A stretch of 64,000 bases of DNA, taken from positions 1,054,001-1,118,000 of the forward strand of contig NZ_AP022577.1 of NCBI RefSeq assembly GCF_010730955.1, read 5' to 3'. Source of the stretch: Mycolicibacterium aubagnense (GTDB lineage: Bacteria > Actinomycetota > Actinomycetes > Mycobacteriales > Mycobacteriaceae). Shown here piece after piece: positions 1 through 8,269 of this stretch. The notes below the pieces were generated by a model. It was not told the DNA's origin. It ran no database searches and worked only from the letters and a program-made list of their open reading frames with translations. The translations under genes were made by a program, and so were the position numbers. Numbering within the stretch: the first letter of the stretch is position 1; every line of letters begins with the position of its first letter.

Positions 1-202
1 GACCGAACGGCACCGTCCACAACGCGATGTCGTAGATGACTCCCGGTTCACCACCGCGCGCGACCCATCGGCGATCGCCGATGATCAGCGCGGCGATGAT
101 GCCGGTGATGATGCAGAGCGCATAGGCCCGGATCGGTACTGGCCCCAAGTGCCAGACGCCCTGGGCCGGACTCGGGATGTATGCCAGCAACGATGTGGTC
201 AC
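1..202 (-). CDS. lgt: Prolipoprotein diacylglyceryl transferase, N-terminal part (runs off the window)
   Basis: Lgt moves a diacylglyceryl group from phosphatidylglycerol to the lipobox cysteine of prelipoproteins in the cytoplasmic membrane. Only about 67 N-terminal residues are present. After a GTG start they read [20 protein letters not shown] and then enter a hydrophobic helix (residues about 24-41) followed by GDRRW and a second helix, as in mycobacterial Lgt. The GTG overlaps the trpA stop (GTGA, 199-202), so it is probably translated from the trp transcript. trpA followed by lgt is the usual mycobacterial order. The rest of the gene lies beyond position 1. Confidence 0.9.
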   Translation of the reverse strand, partial: MTTSLLAYIPSPAQGVWHLGPVPIRAYALCIITGIIAALIIGDRRWVARGGEPGVIYDIALWTVPFG

Positions 203-990
203 GCGGAAACTTTCTGTCGTACTCCGTGGGCCAGTTCTTCGGACAAAGCTCGTACCGCGGGGATGCCGCCGTCACCGAGCGCGGATACCAACGCCGAGCC
301 GACGATGACGCCGTCGGCGTAGGCCGCGATCTCGGCGGCCTGTTCCCGTGACCGCACACCGAGGCCGACACCCACCGGGATGTCCGACACGGCCCGCACC
401 CGGGAAACCAACTCGGGCGCCATGTTCGACACCGCATCGCGCGCACCCGTGACGCCCATGGTGGAGGCGGCGTAGACGAACCCGCGCGAGGCCTGGACGG
501 TGGCAGCCAGTCGCTCCGGGGTGGACGACGGCGCCACCAGGAAGATCCGGTCCAGGCTGTGGGCGTCGGAGACGCTGAACCACTCGTCGGCCTCGTCGGG
601 GATGAGGTCGGGGGTGATCAGTCCGAGCCCGCCGGCCGAGGCCAGATCGCGCGCGAACGCGTCGACGCCCCAGCGCAGCACCGGATTCCAGTAGGTCATG
701 ACGACGGCGTGACCACCGGCGTTGCTGATGGCCTCGACGGCCTTCAACGCATCGCGGACCCGTACCCCACCCTGAAGGGCGACGTTGGTGGCGGCCGCGA
801 TAACCGGCCCGTCCATGCCCGGATCGGAGTAGGCGACGCCGACTTCGATGATGTCGCAACCGGATTCGGCCATCGCCACCATCGCGTCGATCGAGGTCTG
901 CACGTCCGGGTAGCCGGTCGGCAGGTACCCGATCAGCGCCGAACGCCCTTCGGCCCGGCACGATTCGAACAATCCAGCCAGTCGGCTCAT
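199..990 (-). CDS. trpA: Tryptophan synthase alpha subunit
   Basis: The alpha subunit cleaves indole-3-glycerol phosphate to indole and glyceraldehyde-3-phosphate; indole is channelled to TrpB. The protein has 263 residues, normal for the family. The catalytic acids fall at Glu49 (DIIEVGV) and Asp60 (SDPGMDGP), matching the numbering known for Salmonella TrpA. The phosphate-binding region near the C-terminus ([18 protein letters not shown]) is intact. The start codon overlaps the trpB stop by 4 bp, and the stop overlaps the lgt GTG, so this is the penultimate gene of a tightly coupled operon. Confidence 0.97.
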   Translation of the reverse strand: MSRLAGLFESCRAEGRSALIGYLPTGYPDVQTSIDAMVAMAESGCDIIEVGVAYSDPGMDGPVIAAATNVALQGGVRVRDALKAVEAISNAGGHAVVMTYWNPVLRWGVDAFARDLASAGGLGLITPDLIPDEADEWFSVSDAHSLDRIFLVAPSSTPERLAATVQASRGFVYAASTMGVTGARDAVSNMAPELVSRVRAVSDIPVGVGLGVRSREQAAEIAAYADGVIVGSALVSALGDGGIPAVRALSEELAHGVRQKVSA

Positions 991-2258
991 GACGCTTCCC
1001 CAGTCTCACCGTCCAGTAGCCCGAACCATTTCGCGGCGGTCTCGACGTCCTTGTCGCCGCGGCCGGACAGGTTCACCACGATCACCGCGGAAGGCCCGAG
1101 CTCCTTACCCAATTTCAGGGCACCCGCCACCGCGTGCGCTGACTCGATCGCCGGGATGATGCCCTCGGTGCGGCACAGCAGCCGGAACGCTTCCATGGCC
1201 TCGGTGTCGGTGATCGGCCGGTACTCGGCACGGCCGGTGTCCTTGAGGTAGGCGTGCTCGGGACCGACGCCCGGGTAATCCAAACCGGCTGAGATGGAAT
1301 GCGATTCGATGGTCTGACCGTCCTCGTCCTGCAGCAGGTAAGAGAACGAACCCTGGAACGCGCCCGGGGATCCGCCGGCGAAAGTGGCTGCGTGCCTTCC
1401 GGTTTCGACGCCGTCGCCGGCCGCCTCGAATCCGACCAGCCGTACGCCCGGGTCATCGATGAAAGCGTGGAAGATGCCGATGGCGTTCGATCCACCGCCG
1501 ACACACGCGGTTACCGCATCAGGCAGTCGGCCGGCCTGCTGCTGCACCTGGACCCGCGCCTCCATGCCGATGACCCGCTGGAAGTCGCGCACCATGACGG
1601 GGAACGGATGTGGCCCGGCCGCGGTGCCGAAGCAGTAATAGGTGTTGTCGGCGTTGGTGACCCAGTCGCGGAAGGCTTCGTTGATGGCGTCCTTGAGGGT
1701 CGCCGAGCCGGCCTCGACTGCCACCACGGTGCCGCCGAGCAGCCGCATCCGGGCCACGTTCAGCGCCTGCCGGGCGGTGTCGACCGCGCCCATGTAGACA
1801 ACGCACTCGAGGCCGAGCAGCGCGCAGGCCGTAGCGGTCGCGACGCCGTGCTGGCCGGCACCGGTCTCGGCGATGACGCGGGTCTTGCCCATGCGCTTGG
1901 CCAGTAGCGCCTGGCCGAGCACGTTGTTGATCTTGTGAGAACCGGTGTGGTTCAGGTCTTCTCGTTTGAGAAACAGCCGCGCGCCGCCGGCATGTTCGGA
2001 CAGCCGCGTCGCTTCGTACAACGGCGACGGCCGGCCGGTGTAGTGCTGCTGCAGGCGGTCGAGCTCGTCGAGGAAGGTCTGGTCGGTGCGGACCTTGTCG
2101 TAGGCCGCGGTGACCTCTTCGATGACCGCCATCAGCGCCTCGGGCACCAGGCGACCACCGTAGGCACCGAAGTGCCCCTTGGCGTCGGGGTCGTGGCTTG
2201 TGGCTTCGGCTACCGCCGCGCTCATCCGCGGCAATTCAGTACCAGTGCGATCAGACAT
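987..2258 (-). CDS. trpB: Tryptophan synthase beta subunit
   Basis: The PLP-dependent beta subunit condenses indole with serine to form tryptophan and forms an alpha2beta2 complex with TrpA in the cytoplasm. It has 423 residues. The PLP lysine is Lys109 in the motif HTGSHKINN, and the glycine-rich phosphate loop GGGSNAIG is present. About 28 extra N-terminal residues precede the conserved [13 protein letters not shown] block, typical of mycobacteria. It ends in a 4-bp ATGA overlap with trpA and follows trpC with a 37-bp gap. Confidence 0.97.
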   Translation of the reverse strand: MSDRTGTELPRMSAAVAEATSHDPDAKGHFGAYGGRLVPEALMAVIEEVTAAYDKVRTDQTFLDELDRLQQHYTGRPSPLYEATRLSEHAGGARLFLKREDLNHTGSHKINNVLGQALLAKRMGKTRVIAETGAGQHGVATATACALLGLECVVYMGAVDTARQALNVARMRLLGGTVVAVEAGSATLKDAINEAFRDWVTNADNTYYCFGTAAGPHPFPVMVRDFQRVIGMEARVQVQQQAGRLPDAVTACVGGGSNAIGIFHAFIDDPGVRLVGFEAAGDGVETGRHAATFAGGSPGAFQGSFSYLLQDEDGQTIESHSISAGLDYPGVGPEHAYLKDTGRAEYRPITDTEAMEAFRLLCRTEGIIPAIESAHAVAGALKLGKELGPSAVIVVNLSGRGDKDVETAAKWFGLLDGETGEAS

Positions 2259-2295
2259 GAGAACTCAGGCTGCTCTTCGCGCAGGAGCCCGCAAT

Positions 2296-3114
2296 TCAGC
2301 GGGCTGGTTTCGGGCAGGACGGGTGCGTGCCGGCAGTCACCAGGTCGGCGACGGCGCTGCGGGGATCACCGCTGGTCACCAGGCCTTCACCGACCAGCAC
2401 TGCGTCGGCGCCGGCACCGGCGTAGGCCAGCAGGTCAGCGGTGCCACGCACCCCCGACTCCGCGATCCGGATGATGTTGCTCGGCAGGCCCGGAGCGATG
2501 CGGCCGAAGCAGTCGCGGTCGACCTCCAGCGTCTTCAGGTCGCGGGCGTTGACGCCGATGACCTGGGCACCGGCTTGCAGAGCCCGGTCGGCCTCCTCCT
2601 CGGTGTGCACCTCGACCAGTGCGGTCATCCCGAGAGACTCGGTCCGATCGATCATCGAGGTCAGAACCGACTGCTCGAGCGCGGCGACGATCAGCAGCAG
2701 CATGTCGGCGCCGTGGGCCCGGGCCTCGTGAATCTGGTACGGGGTGACGACGAAGTCCTTGCGCAGCACCGGAATCGACACCGCGGCACGCACGGCGTCC
2801 AGGTCTGCCAAGGAACCGTGGAAGCGACGCTCCTCGGTCAGCACACTGATCACCCGGGCACCGCCGGACTCGTAGGCCTTGGCCAGCTTGGCCGGATCGT
2901 CGATCTGCGCCAACGCACCCTTGCTGGGGCTGGCCCGCTTCACCTCGGCGATGACGCCGATGCCCGGCTCACGCAGCGCGGCGAGCGCATCCTTGGCTGA
3001 CGGTGCCTGCTTGGCCCGCTCCTTGACCTCGGTCAGACTCAGCGCGGCTTCGCGGGCGGCAACATCAGCGCGAACTCCCTCGATGATGGAGTCGAGCACG
3101 GTCCCCGAAGTCAT
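2296..3114 (-). CDS. trpC: Indole-3-glycerol phosphate synthase
   Basis: TrpC closes the indole ring: carboxyphenylaminodeoxyribulose-5-phosphate to indole-3-glycerol phosphate. The 272-residue single-domain TIM barrel carries [13 protein letters not shown] near the N-terminus, VLRKDFVV and [11 protein letters not shown] in the barrel, and IAESGVRG at the phosphate site. I start at the ATG at 3114 ([18 protein letters not shown]), which gives exactly the remembered length of M. tuberculosis TrpC. The open frame continues to 3261, but the extra residues are low-complexity and not TrpC-like. No trpF partner is fused; that step should be supplied by PriA in the his operon. Confidence 0.95.
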   Translation of the reverse strand: MTSGTVLDSIIEGVRADVAAREAALSLTEVKERAKQAPSAKDALAALREPGIGVIAEVKRASPSKGALAQIDDPAKLAKAYESGGARVISVLTEERRFHGSLADLDAVRAAVSIPVLRKDFVVTPYQIHEARAHGADMLLLIVAALEQSVLTSMIDRTESLGMTALVEVHTEEEADRALQAGAQVIGVNARDLKTLEVDRDCFGRIAPGLPSNIIRIAESGVRGTADLLAYAGAGADAVLVGEGLVTSGDPRSAVADLVTAGTHPSCPKPAR

Positions 3115-3208
3115 AGCGCGTCGTCGTCCTTCCGTGCCGGTTCGGCAAGCCAGATGATCTTCTCGAAGGGTAGTCGTCGGGGCGGCGCGGACTGCCACCG
3201 GGCCACGC

Positions 3209-3811
3209 TCATTTGCTCCCACCCCCGTTCTGGGTCGGATCATGCCCCTCGTCGAGGGCATCCCACATCATCCGTTCGGACATGCCGTCGGCAGCTTCTT
3301 CCGGTACGGCTTCGCGGCGTGCACCCGGCGCAGCGTATTTGGAGGTGGCCGGCGCGGCGGCCTTGTGACCCGCCGAACGCATCAGCAGAACGGCTCCGAC
3401 CAGCGTCAACACGGCGGCCGCCAGCGTCACGCCGGCGCCCCAGTAGTGCCGCTGCGTCCCGACCAGGAACATGACCGCGATCTGCGCCATGTCGGCCGCG
3501 CGCACGGAGACGTCGGTGACCACCCACAGGCTGATGGCCAGATATCCCATCCCGGCACTCGCGACGGCGACCAGCAGCGCCAGCAACCGCAGCGCCCAGC
3601 CGCGCACCGCCAGCGCCGCCACCGCGGCAGCGCCGGCAAGCAGCGCCAGCGGAATGAGGGCCGTCGACCAGGCGGCGCCGGACAGCGTCGTCGTCTTGGG
3701 CTGGCCCAGCCCGTCGAACGACGACACGTCGACCCAGGGCAGCCGGGAGGCGCCCCACAGCATCAGCGCGGCGACGAGCAGCAGCACCTGAGCGGTGCGG
3801 GTGGTCCTCAC
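3209..3811 (-). CDS. Trp-operon-associated integral membrane protein (TIGR02234 type)
   Basis: A 200-residue protein with about four hydrophobic helices (roughly residues 7-22, 45-68, 70-95 and 125-147) and a hydrophilic, Ala/Glu-rich C-terminal tail. It lies between trpE and trpC, as the homologue Rv1610 does in M. tuberculosis, and belongs to the conserved 'trp region membrane protein' family of actinobacteria. Its start overlaps the trpE stop by 4 bp, so it is part of the operon. The function is unknown. The location suggests a role linked to tryptophan or its precursors, but no transport or catalytic motif is visible. Confidence 0.85.
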   Translation of the reverse strand: MRTTRTAQVLLLVAALMLWGASRLPWVDVSSFDGLGQPKTTTLSGAAWSTALIPLALLAGAAAVAALAVRGWALRLLALLVAVASAGMGYLAISLWVVTDVSVRAADMAQIAVMFLVGTQRHYWGAGVTLAAAVLTLVGAVLLMRSAGHKAAAPATSKYAAPGARREAVPEEAADGMSERMMWDALDEGHDPTQNGGGSK

Positions 3812-5313
3812 GGCTCGCTCAGCGTCTCGGCGGCCGCGATGGCCGCCAGCACGGCCTTGGCCTTGTTTGACGACTCGTTGTATTCGTACGGCCCGTTGGA
3901 GTCCGCCACGACGCCGCCACCGGCCTGCACGTAGGCGGTGCCGCCGCGCATGAGCGCGGTGCGGATCGCGATGGCGAAGTCGGCGTTGCCGGCGAAGTCG
4001 AGATACCCGAGCACGCCGCCGTACAGACCACGACGGGTCAGCTCGACCTCTTCGATGAGCTCCATGGCCCGCACCTTCGGCGCACCGGACAGCGTCCCGG
4101 CCGGGAAGCAGGCGGTGACGGCGTCCAGCGCGGTCTTGTCATCGGCAAGATGGCCGGTGACGGTGGAGACCAGGTGCATGACGTGGCTGTAGCGCTCGAT
4201 GTGGCTGTAGTCCTCGACCCGCACGGTCCCGGGCCGGCAGACCCGGCCCAGATCGTTGCGGCCCAGATCGACCAGCATCAAGTGCTCGGAGCGCTCCTTG
4301 TCGTCAGCCAGCAGCTCCTTTTCCAGGAGGATGTCGTCCTCTTCGGTGGCGCCGCGCCACCGGGTACCGGCGATCGGGTGGGTGGTGGCCACCCCGTCCT
4401 TCACCGTGACGAGCGCTTCGGGGCTGGACCCGACGACCGAGAAGTCAAGGCCGCCTTCGGCATTGGGCACGTTGAGCAGATACATATACGGGCTCGGGTT
4501 GGTCACCCGCAGCATCCGGTATACGTCGATGGGGTCGGCGGCGGTGTCCATCTCGAACCGCTGCGACGGCACCACCTGGAATGCCTCGCCGGCCTCGATG
4601 TCACCGACCAGCTTCTCGACGATCGCGGTGTACTCCTCGACCGTGCGCTGCTGCCGGGGCTGCGGCTGCGGCCGACTGAAGGTCGCGATGCTCGACGGCA
4701 GCGGCTCCCCCAGTGCCGTGGTCATGACATCGAGACGTGCCACCGCATCGTCATACGCCCAGTCGACGCGCTCGTCGGTGCCGTTCCAGTTCACCGCGTT
4801 GGCGATGAGCGTGATGGTGCCCTCGTGGTGGTCGACGGCCGCCATGTCGGTGGCCAACAGCAGCACCATGTCCGGCAGCTTGAGGTCGTCGACCGCCAGC
4901 TCCGGCAGCCGCTCGAGACGGCGCACCATGTCGTAGGCGAAGTACCCGACCAGACCGCTCGACAGCGGCGGCAGGCCCGGGACGGGTGCGGTCTGCAGCA
5001 GCGCGAGGGTGTCGCGCACCGCCTGCAGCGGGTCGCCGCCACTGGGCGCGTCCTGCGGCGTGTTCCCCAGCCAGACCGCTTCACCGTCCCGAACGGTCAG
5101 CGCTGAGGGCGCGCCCGCGCCGATGAAGGACCACCGGGACCACGACCGCCCGTTCTCTGCCGATTCCAGCAGAAACGTGCCGGGACGGTTGGCGGCCAGC
5201 TTGCGGTAGGCCGACAGCGGCGTCTCGCTGTCGGCGAGCACCTTGCGCGTTACCGGCACGACGCGGTGCTCGGCGGCCAGCGCCCGGAATTCCTCACGTG
5301 AGGTCGTCTTCAC
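3808..5313 (-). CDS. trpE: Anthranilate synthase component I
   Basis: TrpE makes anthranilate from chorismate, with glutamine-derived ammonia from TrpG (not in this window). Conserved chorismate-binding blocks are visible: [49 protein letters not shown] and [16 protein letters not shown] chose the GTG at 5313 ([15 protein letters not shown], 501 residues) because GGAGG lies 8 nt upstream and the sequence becomes family-like there. An in-frame GTG at 5343 would abut the divergent bcpB start and adds ten non-conserved residues. The promoter must lie in the short trpE/bcpB divergent region or inside bcpB. I saw no tryptophan-rich leader peptide. Confidence 0.95.
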   Translation of the reverse strand: MKTTSREEFRALAAEHRVVPVTRKVLADSETPLSAYRKLAANRPGTFLLESAENGRSWSRWSFIGAGAPSALTVRDGEAVWLGNTPQDAPSGGDPLQAVRDTLALLQTAPVPGLPPLSSGLVGYFAYDMVRRLERLPELAVDDLKLPDMVLLLATDMAAVDHHEGTITLIANAVNWNGTDERVDWAYDDAVARLDVMTTALGEPLPSSIATFSRPQPQPRQQRTVEEYTAIVEKLVGDIEAGEAFQVVPSQRFEMDTAADPIDVYRMLRVTNPSPYMYLLNVPNAEGGLDFSVVGSSPEALVTVKDGVATTHPIAGTRWRGATEEDDILLEKELLADDKERSEHLMLVDLGRNDLGRVCRPGTVRVEDYSHIERYSHVMHLVSTVTGHLADDKTALDAVTACFPAGTLSGAPKVRAMELIEEVELTRRGLYGGVLGYLDFAGNADFAIAIRTALMRGGTAYVQAGGGVVADSNGPYEYNESSNKAKAVLAAIAAAETLSEP

Positions 5314-5345
5314 GCGGCCATCCTCCCAGAAGTAGCGTGGCACCC

Positions 5346-5801
5346 ATGAAACGTGGTGACGTCGTCGCAGAGTTCAATCTCCCCGACCAGACCGGGACGA
5401 ACCGCAGTCTTTCCGAACTGTTGGCCAATGGGCCGATCGTGCTGTTCTTCTACCCCGCGGCCATGACGCCGGGCTGCACCATGGAGGCCTGCCACTTCCG
5501 CGACCTGGCGGCCGACTTCGCCGCCGTCGGTGCGTCCCGGGTCGGGATCAGCATGGACGCGGTGGAGAAGCAGGACAAATTCGCCGAGAAGCACAGCTTC
5601 GACTACCCGCTGCTGTCCGACACCTCAGGTGCGGTCGCCGAGCAGTTCGGTGTCAAACGTGGCCTGCTCGGCAAGCTGATGCCGGTCAAGCGGACCACGT
5701 TCGTCATCGACACCGACCGCAAGGTGCTCGAGGTCATCGCCAGCGAGATCTCCATGGACTCCCACGCCGACAAGGCGCTCGAGGTACTGCGGGCGCGTTG
5801 A
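5346..5801 (+). CDS. bcpB: Thioredoxin-dependent peroxiredoxin, BCP/PrxQ type
   Basis: BCP-type peroxiredoxins reduce hydrogen peroxide and organic hydroperoxides in the cytoplasm using thioredoxin. The 151-residue protein has the active-site block [19 protein letters not shown], with peroxidatic Cys44 and a candidate resolving Cys49 five residues on, as in PrxQ enzymes. The start at 5346 gives [18 protein letters not shown], and the upstream in-frame extension to 5298 would run into trpE. It is divergent from trpE, as bcpB is in M. tuberculosis, and its end is followed by a strong hairpin. Confidence 0.93.
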   Translation: MKRGDVVAEFNLPDQTGTNRSLSELLANGPIVLFFYPAAMTPGCTMEACHFRDLAADFAAVGASRVGISMDAVEKQDKFAEKHSFDYPLLSDTSGAVAEQFGVKRGLLGKLMPVKRTTFVIDTDRKVLEVIASEISMDSHADKALEVLRAR

Positions 5802-5806
5802 GCGTT

Positions 5807-5852
5807 TTTAGTGCGCGCTCCGTACCGCCGGCCGTGACGGAGCGCGCCTAAA
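5807..5852. terminator. Hairpin between convergent bcpB and SDR genes
   Basis: The arms TTTAGTGCGCGCTCCGT (5807-5823) and ACGGAGCGCGCCTAAA (5837-5852) pair over 16 bp with one bulged base and a 13-nt loop. With T and A runs at both ends it could terminate transcription from either direction, which fits its position between the converging stops of bcpB and the SDR. It also marks one edge of the accessory block. Confidence 0.75.
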
Positions 5853-6602
5853 TCACTGAGCGCAGACGCCTCCGTCGACAGGCAGTGTGTGGCCGGTGAC
5901 GTATCTCGCTTCGTCCGACAGCAGCCAGACGACGGCGTCAGCGATCTCATCAGGTTGGCCGATACGACCCATGGGCACGAACGCCGCATAACTATGCGGG
6001 TCGCCGCCGGTGCCGTTGGCCAGGAGTGGGGTTTCGACCGGCCCGGGACCGACGGCGTTGATCCGGATGTTCTGGGTGGCGTAGTCAAGGGCCGCTGCCT
6101 TGGTCATACCGGTGACGGCGTGTTTCGCGGCCGTGTATAGCGACCAGCCGGGATAGCCGTTCAGTCCGAAGATCGATGAGGTGTTCACGATCGCGCCGCC
6201 GCCGGTCGCGAGCATCTGCTCGATCTCGTATTTCATGCAGTAGAAGACGCCCTTGATGTTGATATCGAAGAGCACCGACGCTCCGTCGATGTCCTGCTCG
6301 TGCAATGGGACCTGTTCGCCGTCCACCCCGGCGTTGTTGTGCGCGATGTCGAGGCGGCCGAATTCGCTGACCGTCCGCGCGACCAGTGCCTTGACCTCAG
6401 CGGGATTGCTGACGTCGGTCGCCTGAAAGACAGCCTGTCCCCCACTGCTCCGGATGATCTCGACGACGCGTTCTCCCTTGCCCGCATCTCTGCCGCCGAT
6501 GACGACGGCGGCTCCGGCGCGAGCCATCGCCACCGCGGCGGCCTCGCCGATTCCCGAACCGCCACCCGTCACGATCGCTACTTTGCCTGTCAGGTCAGCC
6601 AT
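5853..6602 (-). CDS. Short-chain dehydrogenase/reductase
   Basis: A 249-residue classical SDR, presumably NAD(P)-dependent and cytoplasmic; the substrate is unknown. The Rossmann motif TGGGSGIG is at residues 12-19, the NNAG structural motif in AHNNAGVD, the catalytic Ser in NTSSIFG and Tyr-x3-Lys in YTAAKHA. The C-terminus (SDEARYVTGHTLPVDGGVCAQ) is complete. The start at 6602 follows AAGGGG with suitable spacing; the frame is open to 6965 but the extension is antisense noise inside the neighbouring xdhC-like gene. A CAGT-N6-ACTG motif about 70 bp upstream suggests co-regulation with the catabolic genes beyond it. Confidence 0.9.
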   Translation of the reverse strand: MADLTGKVAIVTGGGSGIGEAAAVAMARAGAAVVIGGRDAGKGERVVEIIRSSGGQAVFQATDVSNPAEVKALVARTVSEFGRLDIAHNNAGVDGEQVPLHEQDIDGASVLFDINIKGVFYCMKYEIEQMLATGGGAIVNTSSIFGLNGYPGWSLYTAAKHAVTGMTKAAALDYATQNIRINAVGPGPVETPLLANGTGGDPHSYAAFVPMGRIGQPDEIADAVVWLLSDEARYVTGHTLPVDGGVCAQ

Positions 6603-6667
6603 ATTCGCCCCTTGAAGATGTCCAGATCTTTTGTCGTGGTGAGTGTCCGATGTCGCGGGCGGCCCGT

Positions 6668-6687
6668 CATCAGTCGACCAACTGGCA
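6668..6687. promoter_or_regulatory. Possible operator copy (CATCAGT-N6-ACTGGCA) upstream of the SDR
   Basis: The inverted core CAGT-N6-ACTG, with a full left half CATCAGT, spans the last codons of the XdhC-like gene, about 70 bp upstream of the SDR start. It matches the repeated motif seen at 8126, 15680, 16642, 16711, 21434 and 21475. The right half is imperfect and the site overlaps coding sequence, so this copy is less certain. Confidence 0.4.
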
Positions 6688-7677
6688 GCGAGGCAGGCCG
6701 CTGCCTCCTTCGTTGGCTGCCACCACGTGAGCGAGGATCGACAACGTGATATGCGGCGCCTCACGGCCGCCGAGGTCCAACCCGATCGGCGCCTGGAGAC
6801 GGCTGACGTCAGCGGGCGCCAACCCGTGCCGGCGGAGCGCGTGACGCCTGTTGAGCGAGCGGGTCCGCGATCCCAGGGCGCCGACGAAGGTCGGCTGCGT
6901 GTCTTCGGCCCAAAGCCGCGAATCCAGTGCCTCGATGAGCAGCGGAATCGAGAACCGATCGTCATGGGTCAGATCCACGATTGCCGTATCGGCATGGACA
7001 CGGCCCGTTTTTCGTTCCTGGCACAGGTAACGGTCCGGCCAGTCCCGAACCAAGTCCGCCCCCGGAAAACGTTCCTCCTGCAGGAATGCGGGCCGGGGAT
7101 CGCACACGGTGACGGCATAGCCCAACGGCAACGCCAGAGCGGCAAGCCCGGTTGCGATGTCACTGATCCCGAAGATCAGCATGCGCGGGCTGGGTTCGTA
7201 GTCGGCACGAAACACCGGCGCATCGTCACCTCGCATCAGCGATGTCTGACCCGTGCGCAGGTTCAAGAAGGTGGTGGCAGGCCTGCCCTGCTGCACCACC
7301 GACATGAGCGTCGCCAACTCCGGAAACTGCTGCGGCGTCACCGGGTGCATGGCGACCCTGAGAGTTCCGCGGCACGGCCCCGGTGGGGCAAATGGGTCGC
7401 GGGCCGACAGATCTGCATCGAAATCGATGATCTGACAACCGAACCCGGCCAACGTGTCCGGATGCTCACCAAACACGGCGTGGGCACGCTCGTAGAGGTC
7501 TGCCTCGACGCAACCAGATGACACGCTGCCTTCGAAGCGTTCGGATCGATCGAAGGCCATCATCGATCCGGCCGGGTACGGAGAGCGATCAAAGGTGTCG
7601 AGAACGGTGACGGCGACAACATCCATGTTGTACCGGTATCTGTCGTAAATCCATTGCAGCACAGCCCTATTTCGCAT
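6670..7677 (-). CDS. XdhC/CoxI-family molybdenum-cofactor insertion protein
   Basis: XdhC/CoxI/PaoD proteins bind and protect the sulfurated molybdenum cofactor and insert it into xanthine-oxidase-family enzymes. The 335-residue protein shows the N-terminal XdhC block (GSMMAFDRSERFEGSVSSGCVEADLY) and a C-terminal Rossmann-like domain beginning PRMLIFGISDIATGLA, then CDPRPAF, IVDLTHDD and FVGALGSR. I start at the ATG at 7677, nine nt after GGAG; the ATG at 7686 abuts the GGAG. It overlaps the MocA-like gene by 11 bp. The likely client is the molybdenum hydroxylase at 23744-27578, which suggests the two ends of the block work together. Confidence 0.88.
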   Translation of the reverse strand: MRNRAVLQWIYDRYRYNMDVVAVTVLDTFDRSPYPAGSMMAFDRSERFEGSVSSGCVEADLYERAHAVFGEHPDTLAGFGCQIIDFDADLSARDPFAPPGPCRGTLRVAMHPVTPQQFPELATLMSVVQQGRPATTFLNLRTGQTSLMRGDDAPVFRADYEPSPRMLIFGISDIATGLAALALPLGYAVTVCDPRPAFLQEERFPGADLVRDWPDRYLCQERKTGRVHADTAIVDLTHDDRFSIPLLIEALDSRLWAEDTQPTFVGALGSRTRSLNRRHALRRHGLAPADVSRLQAPIGLDLGGREAPHITLSILAHVVAANEGGSGLPRCQLVD

Positions 7678-7960
7678 CGATGTCATCTCCGTTGGCGAGA
7701 TCGGAGCATTCAACGCTGACCAGATCGCCGCAGGCCGCCAGAAACGGCGCGGCGCCGACGTCGCCATACAGGCTGGGCAGAAGTTCCTCCCAGTAGGACC
7801 GCCCGATGAGGACCGGAACCCGGGAGACGCCACCGCCGTCCAACGCGGCCACTGCGAGCTGCAGCCATAAGCCTTGGGCAGCTGCGACTTTCGGCATCCC
7901 ATAGCGTTCGCCGCCACCGGCGGCCAGAACGACGCCGAGGGTTCGAGCCTGCGCGCTCAC
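7667..7960 (-). pseudogene. MocA/MobA-like nucleotidyltransferase with an apparent internal deletion
   Basis: MocA-type enzymes load CTP onto molybdopterin for xanthine-oxidase-family enzymes. This frame has only 97 residues where the family has about 190. It begins with the correct NTP-binding signature LAAGGGERYGMPK and continues AVAALDGGG, then jumps to what resembles the C-terminal part (VPVLIGRSYWEELLPSL, GDVGAAPFL, NGDDIDAK). The middle of the fold, with metal-binding aspartates and the molybdopterin site, is missing, apparently in frame. It starts at GTG 7960 and is coupled to the xdhC-like gene. It is probably inactive; an intact copy elsewhere would then be needed. Confidence 0.6.
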
Positions 7961-8038
7961 CTAGATCGGCAGCCGAGCGCTGTGGCTGTCGAGGTATTCG
8001 ACGTTGACGATTGCCGATGCGGTGGAGTAGTCGGTCAT
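7961..8038 (-). other. Possible 25-codon ORF or C-terminal remnant before the MocA-like gene
   Basis: An ATG at 8038 opens a 25-codon frame (MTDYSTASAIVNVEYLDSHS...LPI) whose TAG touches the GTG of the MocA-like gene. A GAAGAG lies 7 nt upstream of the ATG. The same frame is open upstream to about 8085, where a TGA stops it, and the wording is protein-like throughout, so it may be the tail of a decayed gene. I recognise no family. Confidence 0.25.
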
Positions 8039-8125
8039 CACGTGACTCTTCTCGACGAACCATATGGGAATGTTGTTGTGCGCGCCATCTCACCGTTCCA
8101 CAGCCTTGGACGTCGGGAGTCAAAA

Positions 8126-8149
8126 CGCATCAGTCAGGTGACTGATGCG
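8126..8149. promoter_or_regulatory. Perfect palindromic operator in the mocA/Rieske-GltS divergent region
   Basis: An 11-bp perfect inverted repeat (CGCATCAGTCA and its complement) separated by GG. It contains CATCAGT-N6-ACTGATG, the best copy of the motif repeated in this block. It lies 166 bp upstream of the MocA-like/XdhC-like genes and about 90 bp upstream of the first translated codon on the other strand, so one regulator could control both directions. Confidence 0.75.
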
Positions 8150-8239
8150 CCTATGGGCGTCAATCGCCGAGAGTTCAACAGACACCTCTGATTACACTGA
8201 CCGTCCGCCCCGCAGGTGTTCCACCGGATCAGGAGTGAC

Positions 8240-8269
8240 ATGACCAAGACCCACACCGATGACGCCTGA
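8240..8269 (+). other. Nine-codon upstream ORF overlapping the Rieske-GltS start
   Basis: ATG at 8240 has an ideal AGGAG four nt upstream and encodes MTKTHTDDA followed by TGA. The start codon I assign to the large gene (8259) lies inside it in another frame and has no ribosome site of its own. This could be a leader peptide giving translational coupling, or the sign of a one-base frameshift that detached the original N-terminus. Confidence 0.4.

Noticed and set aside
3115..3261. N-terminal extension of trpC
   Set aside because: 49 Arg/Thr-rich residues without similarity to TrpC; the ATG at 3114 restores the usual length.
5314..5343. Longer trpE reading frame from GTG 5343
   Set aside because: Adds ten non-conserved residues, abuts the divergent bcpB start, and has no ribosome site; GTG 5313 has GGAGG.
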